64,000 bases of DNA from Mycobacterium kiyosense (GTDB taxonomy: Bacteria > Actinomycetota > Actinomycetes > Mycobacteriales > Mycobacteriaceae): positions 1,116,001-1,180,000 of the forward strand of contig AP025179.1 of NCBI GenBank assembly GCA_021654635.1, read 5' to 3'. A program made the position numbers and the translations under genes. This document shows, in pieces, positions 10,452 through 18,956 of this stretch. Positions within the stretch are counted from its first letter, which is position 1. Each line of letters begins with the position of its first letter. The notes beneath the pieces were generated by a model. That model saw nothing but the letters and a program-made list of their open reading frames with translations, had not been told where the DNA came from and did no database searches.

Positions 10452-11631
10452 CCGCTCACCGTGCCGTCATCGCCGCCGGCCCTGCGGCGGTCCACCGATT
10501 ATGTTGCGACGCAGACGAAATCAGCGCGGTCGCGGTGGCGGCGCTGCAGGCGATCGACGACCCGGTCGGGCTGCTGGACGAAGTGCCGGTGGCCGTCGAC
10601 GCGCTGTGGTCGGCGGCGTTACGCTCCTTGGCCGAGGGGCACCTCGACGAGGTGGTCGTCGTGTATCCGTCGTGGTGGTCGGCGTCGCGAATCGGTGTGA
10701 TCGACACGGCTGCAGGCACTTTGGGCGGCGTTGTATCGATTCGTCCCCGATCGTGGTTGTTCGCGACGGCGACGCGGGGCGAGACCGAACCCATGGTGAC
10801 GGTGGAGATCGCCGAACGGCTGGTGGCGGTCACCGGCTCTGAAGTCGTCGCGGTGCCGCGCGCAGACGACCGGGTGGTCGAACAGGTGGCGGCCGCCGTC
10901 GCCACCGAGTCGGGACGGGTGCTGATCGATGCGCCAAGGCTGGTCGCCGGGGCGGCGCAGCTGGCAACCTCGATCGCAGCAGCGATCGGCCCCGGGACGG
11001 TCGTCCACCTCGACGACGTGCGGCTGGCCCGGCTGGTCGCGACAGCCGCCCACCGTCGTCGCCCGCCCCGGTGGGCTCCGGACGGCGGCGCCGCACCGGG
11101 ACCCGGCTGATCGGCGCCGCGCTCGTCGCAACCGGGCTGGCGCTGGCGGTCCCCACGGCGGTCGGTGAGGGACCGCGCCGGGTGCCGGTCGCCGCGCCGG
11201 TCCCGACCACGGTTCTGGTCGAGGGCAGGGTGGCGCTGACCGTTCCCGCCGGCTGGGTTGCCCGTCGAGTGCTCTCGGGATCGGGGTCGGCGCGAGTACA
11301 GCTCACCTCACCGACGGATCCCGAAGTGGCATTGCACGTCACCCAGTCACCGACACCCGGCGAAACGCTGAGCGGAACCGCCGAGCGGTTGCGGCGAGCA
11401 ATCGACGGCGAGGCGGCCGGGGTGTTCGTCGACTTCGATGCCGCGGCCGTCAGCGCCGGCCGGCCCGCGGTGACCTATCGCGAAGTCCGAGCCGCCCACG
11501 ACGTGCGCTGGACTGTCTTCGTCGACGGGTCGCTACGGATCAGCATCGGCTGCCAGAGCCCCACCGATGCCCCGGCCGCGGTGCGCGACGCCTGCGAGCA
11601 GGCCGTGCGGTCCGCGCACGCAGTCAGCTGA
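10448..11631 (+). CDS. Type VII secretion-associated protein, Rv3446c family (frameshifted)
   Basis: Corresponds in position and size (about 394 residues) to Rv3446c, an ESX-4-linked protein of unknown biochemical role. The first part (about 207 residues, from [16 protein letters not shown]) looks like a soluble alpha/beta domain. A frame change at about 11066-11071 (one base missing in CCCCGG) joins it to a transmembrane helix, [19 protein letters not shown], and an extracytoplasmic domain ending SAHAVS. Unrepaired, the sequence gives two pieces, 10448-11110 and 11071-11631. It starts by ATGA overlap with eccC4 and lies 70 bp before esxU. Confidence 0.8.
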
Positions 11632-11650
11632 GAAATCCGCGATTTCGGAT

Positions 11651-11680
11651 GGAACCATAGCGGCCCTGCGGCAGTCGAAC
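11651..11680 (+). promoter_or_regulatory. SigM-like promoter of esxU-esxT
   Basis: GGAAC at 11651-11655, a 17-base spacer, then AGTCGAAC from 11673. The element aligns with the one at 14863-14891 over its whole length, including TCGG upstream of the GGAAC. SigM control of esxT/esxU is reported for M. tuberculosis. A start about 8 bases downstream would leave a short leader containing the AAAGGAGA ribosome binding site at 11691-11698. Confidence 0.6.
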
Positions 11681-11703
11681 TCAGTGAGCGAAAGGAGACA
11701 CAT

Positions 11704-12030
11704 GTGAGCTCACCAACGGGTACCGATTCGCTGAGTACCGACTTCGACCTGATGCGCTCGGTCGCAGCCACCACCGACGCCCGCAACGACGAGATCCGGT
11801 CGATGCTGCATGCCTTCATCGGCCGGGTGGGCAGCGTGCCCCCGTCGGTCTGGGGCGGAGCCGCCGCCGCGCGGTTCAAAGAAGTGGTGGATCGCTGGAA
11901 AGCCGAGTCGACGCGGCTGTACCACGTGCTGCACGAGATCGCCGAGACCATCCGCTATAACGAGACGGCGCTGCGCGAGGCCGGCCAGCAGCACGCGCAC
12001 CGCATCGCCACGGCCGGCGGTGAGCTGTGA
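11704..12030 (+). CDS. esxU: ESX-4 WXG100 protein EsxU
   Basis: Small helical secreted protein of the WXG100 family, partner of EsxT in the ESX-4 substrate pair. The 108 residues form a helix-turn-helix hairpin with the turn at [13 protein letters not shown], which carries the WGG form of the WxG motif near residue 50. The GTG start follows a strong AAAGGAGA ribosome binding site. The TGA overlaps the esxT start codon as GTGA, so the two partners are co-translated. Confidence 0.92.
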   Translation: MSSPTGTDSLSTDFDLMRSVAATTDARNDEIRSMLHAFIGRVGSVPPSVWGGAAAARFKEVVDRWKAESTRLYHVLHEIAETIRYNETALREAGQQHAHRIATAGGEL

Positions 12031-12317
12031 TCTCGTACGATTTCGCCGCCATCGAGCACTCCGTTCGCCAGGACATCCACGCCACCTCGGCGCGTCTGAA
12101 CACCGCCATCGAGGAGCTCAGGTCGCAGATTGCGCCGCTGCAGCAGCTGTGGACCCGCGAAGCGGCCGCCGCCTACCAGGCCGAACAGCTCAGATGGCAG
12201 CAGGCGGTTACCGCGCTCAACCAGATCCTGGTGGAGCTGGGCAATGCGGTCCGAGACGGCGCCGCCGAGGTGGCCGCCACGGACCGCCGGGCGGCCGGCA
12301 GCTCGGGGCGCTTTTGA
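12027..12317 (+). CDS. esxT: ESX-4 WXG100-like protein EsxT
   Basis: Partner of EsxU, 96 residues, predicted helical hairpin. The turn has [14 protein letters not shown]: the Trp is conserved but the Gly of WxG is replaced by Arg, as I recall for M. tuberculosis EsxT. The segment YQAEQ after the turn and the helix [13 protein letters not shown] are typical. GTG start overlaps the esxU stop. It ends 160 bp before rplM, closing the ESX-4 locus. Confidence 0.92.
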   Translation: MISYDFAAIEHSVRQDIHATSARLNTAIEELRSQIAPLQQLWTREAAAAYQAEQLRWQQAVTALNQILVELGNAVRDGAAEVAATDRRAAGSSGRF

Positions 12318-12477
12318 CCTGCGGGGATACCGATCGGTAAGCTGCTCGGTTGGCGTGCGGTGCCTACGGGCATGGGGCTCGGGTCAACGTCGGTCGCCGA
12401 GACCAACCCAATCGCACATGCCTTGACCGGCCCCCGGTTCACACCGGGATCCACCCTGAGAGAAGAAGGTAAGCGCT

Positions 12478-12921
12478 GTGCCCACATACGCGCCCAAGGC
12501 GGGTGACACCACCAGGTCGTGGTACGTCATCGACGCCACGGACGTCGTGCTTGGCCGCCTTGCCGTCGCAGCTGCCACCCTGCTGCGCGGCAAGCACAAG
12601 CCCACGTTCGCGCCCAACGTCGATGGCGGTGACTTCGTCATCGTCATCAACGCCGACAAGGTCGCCATCAGCGGCGACAAACTGCAGAGCAAGATGGCTT
12701 ACAGCCACTCGGGGTATCCCGGCGGTCTGCGCAAGCGCAGCATCGGCGAGCTCATGCAAAAGCACCCCGACCGCGTGGTGGAGAAGGCGATCGTCGGCAT
12801 GCTGCCCAAGAACAAGCTGAGTCGTCAGATCCAGAAGAAGCTGCGGGTCTATGCCGGCCCGGAGCATCCCCACACCGCTCAGCAGCCGGTTCCGTTCGAG
12901 ATCAAGCAGGTGGCGCAATGA
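12478..12921 (+). CDS. rplM: 50S ribosomal protein L13
   Basis: Large-subunit ribosomal protein, 147 residues, the usual length. Recognisable L13 segments are [37 protein letters not shown] and [13 protein letters not shown] start preceded by GAAGGT. The stop overlaps the rpsI ATG (ATGA), the conserved rplM-rpsI operon. The 160 bp leader contains a short hairpin (CCCGGT 12433-12438 pairing with ACCGGG 12443-12448) about 30 bases before the start; no promoter is clear enough to call. Confidence 0.97.
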   Translation: MPTYAPKAGDTTRSWYVIDATDVVLGRLAVAAATLLRGKHKPTFAPNVDGGDFVIVINADKVAISGDKLQSKMAYSHSGYPGGLRKRSIGELMQKHPDRVVEKAIVGMLPKNKLSRQIQKKLRVYAGPEHPHTAQQPVPFEIKQVAQ

Positions 12922-13385
12922 CCGAGACCAGTGTGGAGGCCACCGAAGTGGTGGAAGCCGCGATCGAGGCCGCGCCCGTCGGCGAATCGTTCGTCTTCGA
13001 ACGTCCCATCCAGACCGTGGGCCGCCGCAAGGAGGCCGTGGTGCGGGTTCGCCTGGTGCCCGGCACCGGCAAGTTCGACCTCAACGGCCGCAGCCTCGAG
13101 GACTACTTCCCGAACAAGGTGCACCAGCAGCTCATCAAGGCCCCGCTGGTCACCGTCGAGCGGGTGGACAACTACGACATCTACGCGCTGCTGCACGGCG
13201 GCGGGCCGTCCGGCCAGGCCGGTGCGCTGCGGCTGGGCATTGCCCGGGCGTTGATCGTGGCCAATCCGGAGGACCGGCCGGCGCTGAAGAAGGCCGGCTT
13301 CCTGACCCGTGACCCGCGCGCCACCGAGCGCAAGAAGTACGGACTCAAGAAGGCCCGCAAGGCACCTCAGTACAGCAAGCGCTGA
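12918..13385 (+). CDS. rpsI: 30S ribosomal protein S9
   Basis: Small-subunit ribosomal protein whose C-terminal tail reaches the P site. The 155 residues carry an acidic N-terminal extension typical of actinobacteria (about 30 residues), then [48 protein letters not shown] and the basic tail [12 protein letters not shown]. Translation is coupled to rplM through the ATGA overlap. A terminator-like stem follows at 13395-13462. Confidence 0.97.
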   Translation: MTETSVEATEVVEAAIEAAPVGESFVFERPIQTVGRRKEAVVRVRLVPGTGKFDLNGRSLEDYFPNKVHQQLIKAPLVTVERVDNYDIYALLHGGGPSGQAGALRLGIARALIVANPEDRPALKKAGFLTRDPRATERKKYGLKKARKAPQYSKR

Positions 13386-13394
13386 TCAGCCGTC

Positions 13395-13491
13395 ACTGTT
13401 GAGCTGCGAGCGGGTCTCGCCCGGCGTGTCTGCCGACTGGCGTACTCGCTCGCAGCTCACAGTGGGTATGTGCAACACCGCCAACTGTGAG
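13395..13491 (+). promoter_or_regulatory. Overlapping alternative hairpins in the rpsI-glmM spacer
   Basis: GAGCTGCGAGCG at 13401-13412 pairs perfectly with CGCTCGCAGCTC at 13447-13458, extended by CACTGT with one bulge. The 3' arm continues into CTCACAGT (13456-13463), which can pair with ACTGTGAG at 13484-13491. The second arm touches the GAGAGG ribosome binding site of glmM. The two stems cannot form together. This could be a terminator for rpsI or an attenuator for glmM; function is inferred. Confidence 0.4.
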
Positions 13492-13502
13492 AGGTTTGAC
13501 CT

Positions 13503-14840
13503 ATGGGTCGACTATTCGGCACCGACGGCGTCCGTGGCGTCGCCAATCGCGAGCTGACCGCCGAACTGGCGCTCGCTCTGGGCGCCGCGGCGGCCCGGCA
13601 CTTGGCGAGTTCCACCGGACCCGGCCGCCGCGTGGCCGTGATCGGGCGCGATCCGCGGGCCAGCGGCGAAATGCTGGAAGCCGCGGTCATCGCCGGGCTG
13701 ACCAGCCAGGGCGTCGACGCGCTGCGGGTCGGTGTGCTCCCGACGCCCGCGGTCGCCTACCTGACCGGCGCATATGATGCCGATTTCGGTGTGATGATCT
13801 CCGCCTCGCACAACCCGATGCCCGACAACGGCATCAAGATCTTCGGCCCCGGCGGCCACAAACTCGACGACGATACCGAGGACCAGATCGAGAACCTGGT
13901 CGCGGGCGGGCCGGGCCTGCGCCCGGTCGGCGCGGGGATCGGCCGGGTCGTCGACGCGCAGGACGCGGCCGACCGCTACCTGCGCCACGTCGGCAAGGCA
14001 AGCACCAGCCGCCTCGACGGCCTGACCGTCGTCGTCGACTGCGCCCACGGCGCCGCGTCCACGGCGGCCCCCAGTGCCTACCGTGCGGCCGGGGCGCGTG
14101 TCATCGCGATCAACGCCGACCCCAACGGGCTCAACATCAACGACGGCTGCGGGTCCACGCACCTCGAATCGCTGCGCGCCGCGGTCACCGCGCACCGCGC
14201 CGACCTCGGCCTGGCGCACGACGGCGACGCCGACCGTTGTCTGGCCGTCGACGCCGACGGCGTACTCGTCGACGGCGACACCATCATGGTGGTCCTGGCG
14301 CTGGCCATGAAAGAAGCCGGCGAGCTGGCCTCCGACACATTGGTGGCGACGGTGATGAGCAACCTCGGGCTGCATCTGGCCATGCGCGCAGCAGGCGTGA
14401 CGGTGCGCACCACCGGCGTCGGCGACCGCTACGTCCTGGAAGAACTGCGGGCCGGCGACTTCAGCCTGGGCGGTGAGCAGTCCGGCCACATCGTGATGCC
14501 GGCACTGGGCTCCACCGGCGACGGCATCGTCACCGGGCTGCGGTTGATGACCCGGATGGTGCAGACCGGCTCGTCGCTGGCAACCCTCGCCTCGGCGATG
14601 CGGACGTTGCCGCAGGTGCTGATCAACGTCGAGGTCGCGGACAAGGCCGCCGCTGCGGCCGCGCCCGCGGTTCAGTCGGCGGTGGCGCGGGCCGAGGCCG
14701 AGCTGGGTGACACCGGACGAATCCTGTTGCGGCCGTCCGGAACCGAGCCGCTGATCAGGGTGATGGTCGAAGCGGCCGACGAAGAGATCGCCCAGCGGCT
14801 GGCTGCGAGCGTGGCCGACGCGGTCAGCTCCGCCGGCTGA
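13503..14840 (+). CDS. glmM: Phosphoglucosamine mutase GlmM
   Basis: Interconverts glucosamine-6-phosphate and glucosamine-1-phosphate, the second step to UDP-GlcNAc for peptidoglycan. 445 residues, normal length. Landmarks: [13 protein letters not shown] at the N-terminus, the phosphoserine loop [14 protein letters not shown] near residue 100, the metal site DGDADRC near 241, the sugar loop GGEQSGH near 325, and the phosphate-binding [12 protein letters not shown] near 405. ATG start with GAGAGG upstream. It shares the window with glmS, which makes its substrate. Confidence 0.96.
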   Translation: MGRLFGTDGVRGVANRELTAELALALGAAAARHLASSTGPGRRVAVIGRDPRASGEMLEAAVIAGLTSQGVDALRVGVLPTPAVAYLTGAYDADFGVMISASHNPMPDNGIKIFGPGGHKLDDDTEDQIENLVAGGPGLRPVGAGIGRVVDAQDAADRYLRHVGKASTSRLDGLTVVVDCAHGAASTAAPSAYRAAGARVIAINADPNGLNINDGCGSTHLESLRAAVTAHRADLGLAHDGDADRCLAVDADGVLVDGDTIMVVLALAMKEAGELASDTLVATVMSNLGLHLAMRAAGVTVRTTGVGDRYVLEELRAGDFSLGGEQSGHIVMPALGSTGDGIVTGLRLMTRMVQTGSSLATLASAMRTLPQVLINVEVADKAAAAAAPAVQSAVARAEAELGDTGRILLRPSGTEPLIRVMVEAADEEIAQRLAASVADAVSSAG

Positions 14841-14862
14841 ACAAATTTTTCTGAAATCGGTT

Positions 14863-14891
14863 GGAACCGCGCAGCCGTCCGTGCCGTCGAA
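14863..14891 (+). promoter_or_regulatory. SigM-like promoter for the Rv3440c/Rv3439c-type pair
   Basis: GGAAC at 14863-14867, 17-base spacer, CGTCGAAAC from 14885, an exact match to the SigM-type GGAAC-CGTC pattern. The predicted start is at or within a few bases of the ATG at 14898, so the mRNA would be leaderless; no ribosome binding site is visible. It closely resembles the esxU promoter at 11651. Confidence 0.6.
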
Positions 14892-14897
14892 ACAGGT

Positions 14898-15212
14898 ATG
14901 GGACATGAAAGTTCGTTCGGCGGCGCTGCGGTGGATGTGGCGGCGGTACGCGGTGTGGCCGACCGGATCGCCGAGGCCGCCGAGATGGTTGACCGCGCGG
15001 TGGCAAACCATCTGTCGCGGTTGACATTCGGTGCTTCGCGGGCGGGCCGGAACCATACGGTACGCGGCGACGCGCTGCGGGCCCGGCTGGACGGGCTGAC
15101 AGCGGAGCTGTCGCAGTGGTCGCGGGCGGCGGCCGAGACGGCGGCAGCGCTGCGGGCAGGCGCTGACCGGTACACCGATGCCGACCTGTATGCCGCGGCG
15201 CGGATCGCCTGA
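14898..15212 (+). CDS. ESX-4-associated small helical protein, Rv3440c-like
   Basis: 104 residues, almost entirely helical and Ala-rich, with a central segment SRLTFGASRAGRNH separating two helices, which gives a WXG100/ESX-type hairpin outline without a clear WxG. In position and length it matches Rv3440c. It is followed after 2 bases by an Rv3439c-type gene and preceded by a SigM-like promoter like that of esxU, so it may be co-regulated with ESX-4. Biochemical function is unknown. Confidence 0.75.
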   Translation: MGHESSFGGAAVDVAAVRGVADRIAEAAEMVDRAVANHLSRLTFGASRAGRNHTVRGDALRARLDGLTAELSQWSRAAAETAAALRAGADRYTDADLYAAARIA

Positions 15213-15214
15213 TC

Positions 15215-16588
15215 GTGGCCGAACGTTACGACGTCGCCGGACGGCTCGCTGAAGGGGTATCGGCGGTCGAGCACACCCAGAGCTATGTGCGCGCCAGTCA
15301 ACTGGTCGGCTACGAGCACCCCGACCTGACCGCTCATCTCGGGCAGCTCCGCGATTGGTACGACAGCGAAGACGGGCTCGACCTGCGCGCCCTGGATGCC
15401 GACTGCGCGCAACTGCGGGCTGCGGGCACCGTCGCCATCGAGGCGTTGCGGCTGCAACGCGCCCAGTTGGCTGGGTTGGCGACGGCGTGGGCTGGGCCGG
15501 GGGCAGACGCCGCGGTCGCGTTCCTGCAGCGGCACTGCGACGTTGCCACGGTGCTGGTCGACGAAGTGCGTGCGGCTGCGCAGCGGTGCGAGTCGCTGCG
15601 CGACAACCTGTGGCGGTTGGTCGACGAGAAGGTGACGACCGTGACACGGATCGACGACAGCACGCTGGCGCAGCGACCGGTGTGGCTGGCCGCCGCGGCC
15701 GCGGTGACGGCCGGCGCCGGGAACCTCGAAGCGGCGCGGCAGGTGGTGGTCGAACAGGTAAAGCCGTACGTGGACAACGTCGTTCGTGGCGAATGGGTCG
15801 TGGCTATGCGGTCCGCGCGATCCGGTGTCGACGCGTGTTACGACATGGTCGTCGATCGAATGGCCGCCGCCGTGCCGGTTTATTTCGAGCTTCCGGGCGA
15901 TCTGGGGCCGACGAGCTCCGCGCGGCGACCGGATGCGCCGCGTCCTGCGTCGGCGGCGCCCGCGATCTCCACGATGGGTCCTGTGCCCGCGACGGCTGCA
16001 TCCGCGCCGGCTGCGGTGCCGCCGGCGCCGAATCCGGCTGTTGCGCAGCCGGATTCGGGCACCACCCCCGGCGGGGGCGGCGAGCCGAGCGGCCTCGGTG
16101 AGCTCGGCGGGATGGGCGGCCCCGCCGGCCTCGGTGAGCTCGGCGGGATGAGCGGCCCCGCCGGCCTCGGTGAGCTCGGCGGGATGAGCGGCCTGGGCGG
16201 GATCGGCGCGGTGGTCAGCGGCATCATCGAGGAGCTGGGCGGCCTGCTGAGTTCGGGCCTCGGCGAACTCGACGAGGCATCGGCGCCCATCGACCCGGCT
16301 GACAGCGCGGATACACCCGAAGAAGACGCTGAACTCCAGCACGAATCGGAGCCGCGGCACGAAGTTCAGGAACCGGCCGCGGTGCAGGCGCTCGCATCGC
16401 CGGGTGCTGCCGCCACAGCGGCTGAGCCGCAGGGGAGTTCGCCGCCGACGCCGGCTGGACAACCGACGGCCGCGCAGCCTGCCGCCACCCCGCCGCCGGC
16501 GAGCGCACCGCAGACGACCGAGCCCCCGCCACGCGGATCGACACCCTGCGAAATCGCCGCAGACGAACTCCCACAGGCCGGGCAGTAG
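15215..16588 (+). CDS. Ala/Pro-rich protein with helical N-terminal domain, Rv3439c-like
   Basis: 457 residues. The first 220 are helical, with WAGPGADAAVAFLQRH near residue 90, a WXG100-like turn (WAG), suggesting a two-domain type VII-associated protein. A hydrophobic stretch AAAAAVTAGAG lies near 155. The second half is low-complexity, Pro/Ala-rich, with a 12-residue tandem repeat GLGELGGMSGPA (about 2.7 copies) and a short hydrophobic segment IGAVVSGIIEELGGLL. GTG start two bases after the upstream stop. Probably secreted or surface-linked with ESX-4; this is inferred from context only. Confidence 0.7.
   Translation: MAERYDVAGRLAEGVSAVEHTQSYVRASQLVGYEHPDLTAHLGQLRDWYDSEDGLDLRALDADCAQLRAAGTVAIEALRLQRAQLAGLATAWAGPGADAAVAFLQRHCDVATVLVDEVRAAAQRCESLRDNLWRLVDEKVTTVTRIDDSTLAQRPVWLAAAAAVTAGAGNLEAARQVVVEQVKPYVDNVVRGEWVVAMRSARSGVDACYDMVVDRMAAAVPVYFELPGDLGPTSSARRPDAPRPASAAPAISTMGPVPATAASAPAAVPPAPNPAVAQPDSGTTPGGGGEPSGLGELGGMGGPAGLGELGGMSGPAGLGELGGMSGLGGIGAVVSGIIEELGGLLSSGLGELDEASAPIDPADSADTPEEDAELQHESEPRHEVQEPAAVQALASPGAAATAAEPQGSSPPTPAGQPTAAQPAATPPPASAPQTTEPPPRGSTPCEIAADELPQAGQ
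16091..16197 (+). repeat. 36-bp in-frame tandem repeat, about 2.9 copies
   Basis: Units at 16091-16126, 16127-16162 and 16163-16197, nearly identical, encoding GLGELGGM(G/S)GPA. The first unit differs by GGC for AGC. Being a multiple of three, copy changes keep the frame of the Rv3439c-like protein. Confidence 0.85.
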
Positions 16589-16599
16589 CCGTGGCCGTC

Positions 16600-17652
16600 T
16601 CAGCCGGGCAGCAGTTGCAGCAGCTCCTCGACATAACGCACCGCCTCGCCGGATTCCTTCGTAAGAGGCCTGACCAGCAGCGTGGTGACTCCCGCGGCGG
16701 CGAAGACGGCCAGCCGCTCGGCGATGAAACCCCGCGGGCCCACCAGCGACATCCCACGGACCAATTCGTCGGGAACCGCTTCGACAGCCTCACGCTTGCG
16801 GCCGCTGAGGTAAAGCTCCTGGATCCGGTCCGCGACCTCGCCGAACCCGTAGCGGGTCGCCACATTATGGTAGAAATTGCGACCCTTGGCGCCCATCCCG
16901 CCGATATAGAGAGCCAATTGTGGCTTCGCCCAAGACAATCGGTCATCGACATCGTCGCCGATCGCCAGCGACGTACCGACCATCACGTCCAGCGGACCCA
17001 AGGCGGGATCGCGTTTTGCGGTGCCGGCCGCCAGCGCCTCACCCCACACCTGCGCGGCCTTCTCCGGGTAATAGAACACCGGCTGCCAGCCGTCGGCGAT
17101 CTCCGCCGTGAGTTCGACGTTCTTAGGTCCGAGCGCCGCAATCGATATCGGAATACGTTCGCGCACTGGGTGATTGATAAGTTTCAGCGCCTTGCCCAGC
17201 CCGGTTCCACGATCGGCCGGCAGCGGGATCTGATAGTGCTTGCCGACATACTCCACCCGTTCCCGGCGCCACACCTGGCGGCAGATCTCCACGATCTCCC
17301 GGGTGCGGCCCAATGGAGAGTCGAACTCCACGCCGTGGAAGCCCTCCATCACCTGCGGTCCGGAGGTCCCTATCCCGAGCTGGAAGCGGCCGTCGGAGAC
17401 GTAATCCAGGCCGGCGGCCGTCATCGCCAGCAGCGTGGGAGTGCGGATGAAGATCGGCAACACCCCGGACGCCAGTTCGACGGTGCTGGTCTTGGCCGCC
17501 AGGTAGCCCAACTGGCTGATGGCGTCGAAGGCATACGCTTCAGCCACCACGACGACGTCGATACCCGCCTTCTCCAGTTCGACCACGCGGTCGACGGCCT
17601 CGTGAAACCCGCCCGAGTAGTCCAGGGCAATCCCGATTCGCATCAACGACAC
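16600..17652 (-). CDS. LLM-class F420-dependent oxidoreductase
   Basis: Luciferase-like TIM-barrel enzyme of 350 residues, the usual mycobacterial F420-dependent type. Seen: MRIGIALDYSGGF at the N-terminus, VVVAEAYAFDA, the cofactor-facing LASGVLPIFIRTP, LGIGTSGPQVMEGFHG, and GPRGFIAERLAVFAAAGVTTLLVRP at the C-terminus. Substrate cannot be read from sequence. The GTG start (17652) and an ATG nine bases later are both possible. It lies convergent to the Rv3439c-like gene with an 11 bp gap and downstream of a hydrolase gene on the same strand. Confidence 0.88.
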   Translation of the reverse strand: MSLMRIGIALDYSGGFHEAVDRVVELEKAGIDVVVVAEAYAFDAISQLGYLAAKTSTVELASGVLPIFIRTPTLLAMTAAGLDYVSDGRFQLGIGTSGPQVMEGFHGVEFDSPLGRTREIVEICRQVWRRERVEYVGKHYQIPLPADRGTGLGKALKLINHPVRERIPISIAALGPKNVELTAEIADGWQPVFYYPEKAAQVWGEALAAGTAKRDPALGPLDVMVGTSLAIGDDVDDRLSWAKPQLALYIGGMGAKGRNFYHNVATRYGFGEVADRIQELYLSGRKREAVEAVPDELVRGMSLVGPRGFIAERLAVFAAAGVTTLLVRPLTKESGEAVRYVEELLQLLPG

Positions 17653-17671
17653 TTACCACGCGGGGCGCAGC

Positions 17672-18511
17672 TCACTTCAGCAGCGCGACAATCTTCTCCT
17701 CCGGAGTTACCGGCGGCGCCTCGGGGTCCACCGGAGCGGTCTTAGGCAACGCCACGTCGGGGTCGGCGAAATCGCGGTAGGTCTTGTCGCGGCCCAGGGT
17801 GCTGAGCAGATACCCGGTCAGCAGCGCTCGAACCGCCCGCTGCGTCTTGCGGTCCGAGCCGGCCAGCCCGACCGCCTTGGCCAACCGTCGGCCCTCCACC
17901 AGGCCGCCGCCTTCCGCCTTCTTGACGATGCGCAACGTAGCCGCGTCCCACGCCTGCGACAACGCCAGGGCGTTGGAGTTCAATGTCTTGGGGTCGTCCG
18001 GCGCGGTCAGGATCAGACCCGGTACGCGCAACGTCGCGGCGGGCTGCTCGGCCGGGGGAGAGGTCACGGTCGGAAAGAGCGCCACCACGGCCGCCGGCTT
18101 GTGCGGCATACCGGCCGCGGCAAACACCGCGGCCGAGCCCCCGAAACCGTGACCGACCAGACCGAGCTTGGTGGGGTGCACGCTGATCTTTCCCGGCCCC
18201 AACCGCACCCCGGCGACGATGTCGAGGGCCACACCGAGGTCGAACGCGAAGTTCATCACCGACGGCGCCAAGCCGCGCTGGGTGTCCGGCGCGCCGACCA
18301 CGATCCCCCACGACGCCAAGTGCTCCAGCAGCCCCGCGTATTGCGCGCTGCCGGTGAGCCAGTCGTGGCCGAACGCGATGGCAGGCAGGTTCAGCCCGGA
18401 TGCCGGGGTGTACACCACCCCCGGGAGTCCGGCAAAGGCCAGGTCGCCGCGCAAAACGCGGTGCGGACCAGGGCGGCTGAGGGCGGCGAAGAGCTTGCGG
18501 GTGCGGGCCAC
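17672..18511 (-). CDS. Dienelactone hydrolase-type alpha/beta hydrolase, Rv3438-like
   Basis: 279 residues with an alpha/beta-hydrolase core. The nucleophile elbow is GLVGHGFGGSAAVFAAAG, where the usual Ser of GxSxG is replaced by Gly/Phe (GHGFGG), so classic serine catalysis is doubtful. Other core parts are FGHDWLTGSAQYAGLLEHL, LILTAPDDPKTL and PAVVALFPTVT. The position next to glmS and a DUF2510 gene matches Rv3438. It is probably an enzyme-fold protein of unknown role. Confidence 0.78.
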   Translation of the reverse strand: MARTRKLFAALSRPGPHRVLRGDLAFAGLPGVVYTPASGLNLPAIAFGHDWLTGSAQYAGLLEHLASWGIVVGAPDTQRGLAPSVMNFAFDLGVALDIVAGVRLGPGKISVHPTKLGLVGHGFGGSAAVFAAAGMPHKPAAVVALFPTVTSPPAEQPAATLRVPGLILTAPDDPKTLNSNALALSQAWDAATLRIVKKAEGGGLVEGRRLAKAVGLAGSDRKTQRAVRALLTGYLLSTLGRDKTYRDFADPDVALPKTAPVDPEAPPVTPEEKIVALLK

Positions 18512-18520
18512 CCGTCGACG

Positions 18521-18943
18521 TTAGCGGTGGGCCGACGGATGGGTCCAGTGGGTCCAGGTCGCGCCGTCCCAGTAGCGCTGCGTGGCCTGTCCGGTCGGGT
18601 CCGGGTGCCACCCGGGCGGGCAGCCGGCCGGCGCGACGTGGGCAATCTCACGACTGGACTGCGCCCGCACCCGCTTGATGGCGCTCAAGTTCGAGAACGG
18701 CGCAATCCAGTTGAACAGCAGAATCGACGCGGGGCTCCACCAGCCGGCGCACAGGTTCTGGGTCTGGGTGCGCCGGTACGCGGCCTCGCACTGTTCCAGC
18801 GTCCCCGTGACGGTGGTAGTGCGCTGTTGCCAGAAGATCAGCGCGCCGATGTGCTCGATCAGGCGCAGCTGAAACAGGCGCCCCGGATGCGGATATCCGC
18901 CCAGGTCGGTTCCGCGCGGGCGGTCGTGCGGGGACACCTGCAC
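18521..18943 (-). CDS. DUF2510-domain protein, Rv3437-like
   Basis: 140 residues. A central hydrophobic segment WWSPASILLFNWIAPF may lie in or at the membrane. The C-terminus is a DUF2510 motif, PPGWHPDPTGQ then QRYWDGATWTHW, common in actinobacterial membrane proteins. GTG start 13 bp from the divergent glmS ATG, so the glmS promoter must overlap this gene's 5' end, unless translation starts further inside. Function unknown. Confidence 0.72.
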   Translation of the reverse strand: MQVSPHDRPRGTDLGGYPHPGRLFQLRLIEHIGALIFWQQRTTTVTGTLEQCEAAYRRTQTQNLCAGWWSPASILLFNWIAPFSNLSAIKRVRAQSSREIAHVAPAGCPPGWHPDPTGQATQRYWDGATWTHWTHPSAHR

Positions 18944-18956
18944 TACCCTGGTCAGA

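Noticed and set aside
13512..15647. 711-codon minus-strand frame across glmM
   Set aside because: Spans two clear plus-strand genes and their spacer; a GC-driven shadow.
18944..18956. glmS ribozyme or riboswitch upstream of glmS
   Set aside because: Only 13 bases separate glmS from the divergent gene and no suitable structure is present.
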